A stretch of 6,398 nt of DNA, from NCBI GenBank assembly GCA_947458305.1, contig CANGZO010000137.1:1-6398 (forward strand). Direction: 5' to 3'. The notes below the pieces were generated by a model, which made no database searches, was not told the DNA's origin, and saw nothing but the letters and a program-made list of their open reading frames with translations. Position 1 is the first letter of the stretch. Every line of letters starts with the position of its first letter. This DNA comes from Comamonadaceae bacterium (GTDB taxonomy: Bacteria > Pseudomonadota > Gammaproteobacteria > Burkholderiales > Burkholderiaceae_C). Below are positions 5,768-6,398 of the stretch, in pieces. The translations under genes and the position numbers were made by a program.

Positions 5768-6398
5768 TCAGCGCAACAAAGCGGCCAAGGGGCTGAGTGT
5801 GAACTTGAGAAATTCAAAGGTGGCCCCCATCAGGGGCTGCATCCACCACGCACTGATGAGGCCTGTGAGGACCAGCGCCATCACGATGAAAAAGCCCCAA
5901 GGCTCCACCCGGGAGACCAGCATGGCTTGTCGCCAGGGCAAGACGCCCACCAGGATGCGTCCACCGTCCAGCGGCGGCAATGGAAACAGATTGAAGGCAA
6001 ACATGACCACATTGGTCAGCATGCCGGCCTTGCACATCTCAATGAAAAACCGTTCGGTGATGCCGCTGCCACTCAAGACATAAAACAACACCCCCCACAG
6101 CAGGGCTTGCACCAGGTTGGCCCCTGGGCCTGCCAAGGCCACCCAGACCATGTCGCGTTTGGGGTGGCGCAGCCGGTCAAAGCGCACCGGCACGGGCTTG
6201 GCATAACCGAACAAAAACGCCCCGCTGGTGCTGAAATACAGCAGCAGGGGCAACAAGATGGTGCCCACCAGATCGATGTGGGGAAAGGGGTTGAGGGTGA
6301 CACGCCCCAACACCGAGGCGGTGTTGTCGCCCAGACGCAGCGCAGCGTAACCGTGGGCCGCCTCGTGCAAGGTGATGGCAAAGATCACCGGCAAGGCA
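5768..6398 (-). CDS. Site-2 protease family protein (M50 metalloprotease), N-terminus beyond the window
   Basis: An integral membrane zinc metalloprotease of the S2P/M50 family, which cleaves substrates within or near the membrane. The zinc motif HEAAH (codons 6367-6353) is near the visible N-terminus. The third zinc ligand motif is in FNLFPLPPLDGGRIL, with the Asp in LDGGR. Other family blocks are GDNTASVLGRVTLNPFPHID and WVALAGPGANL. At least three or four membrane segments are visible (around VGTILLPLLLYF, LVQALLWGVLFYVL, MLTNVVMFAFNLF and FFIVMALVLTGLI). The reading frame stays open to the window edge. The leftmost possible start inside the window is a TTG at 6394, which is unlikely, so the true start lies outside and the gene is partial here. 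It lies directly upstream of trpS in the same direction. The substrate is unknown; related small S2P proteins in Proteobacteria are mostly uncharacterised. Confidence 0.93.
   Translation of the reverse strand, partial: ALPVIFAITLHEAAHGYAALRLGDNTASVLGRVTLNPFPHIDLVGTILLPLLLYFSTSGAFLFGYAKPVPVRFDRLRHPKRDMVWVALAGPGANLVQALLWGVLFYVLSGSGITERFFIEMCKAGMLTNVVMFAFNLFPLPPLDGGRILVGVLPWRQAMLVSRVEPWGFFIVMALVLTGLISAWWMQPLMGATFEFLKFTLSPLAALLR

Noticed and set aside
5739..5790. T-rich run after the protease gene as an intrinsic terminator
   Set aside because: Only a 3-bp CGC/GCG stem with mismatched flanks can be drawn before the T-run, too weak to call. The next gene is close and on the same strand.
4749..6083. 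Long open frame on the + strand opposite trpS and the protease gene
   Set aside because: It is a shadow frame in GC-rich sequence, spans two clear - strand genes, and its translation shows no family pattern.

Overview
The window looks like a core chromosomal segment of a betaproteobacterium, most likely Burkholderiales and Comamonadaceae-like (Limnohabitans/Rhodoferax/Acidovorax relatives). This rests on the protein sequences, the fairly high GC, the fkpB-ispH and site-2 protease-trpS gene orders, and the long form of TrpRS. The genus cannot be fixed from the sequence alone. There is no sign of a phage, insertion sequence, CRISPR array or integrated island.

Layout. The left half reads on the + strand: an FKBP-type prolyl isomerase (fkpB/slpA), ispH overlapping its stop codon, serS, a serine tRNA with anticodon CGA ending in a strong intrinsic terminator, and a small lipoprotein gene. 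The right half reads on the - strand and converges on the first near position 3150. Read from the right edge it holds a site-2 protease (M50) gene cut by the window end, trpS, an orphan NarL/FixJ-type response regulator, and a protein that joins a 4-oxalocrotonate-tautomerase-like segment to a SnoaL/NTF2-like segment.

How the genes work together. fkpB-ispH is a folding factor paired with the last enzyme of the MEP isoprenoid pathway, an arrangement also found in E. coli. serS sits directly before a tRNA that its product charges. trpS is a second synthetase gene behind a membrane protease. The response regulator and the tautomerase/NTF2 protein are only 6 bases apart and probably form one transcription unit, with an AT-rich, dyad-containing 84-base control region in front.

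Most of the window is ordinary housekeeping sequence. The parts worth a second look are the two-gene unit at 3165-4334 with its upstream dyads, the probable leaderless start of serS, and the extra C-terminal domain of TrpRS. I see no clear undescribed multi-gene system. The regulator/tautomerase-NTF2 pair is the best candidate for uncharacterised biology.
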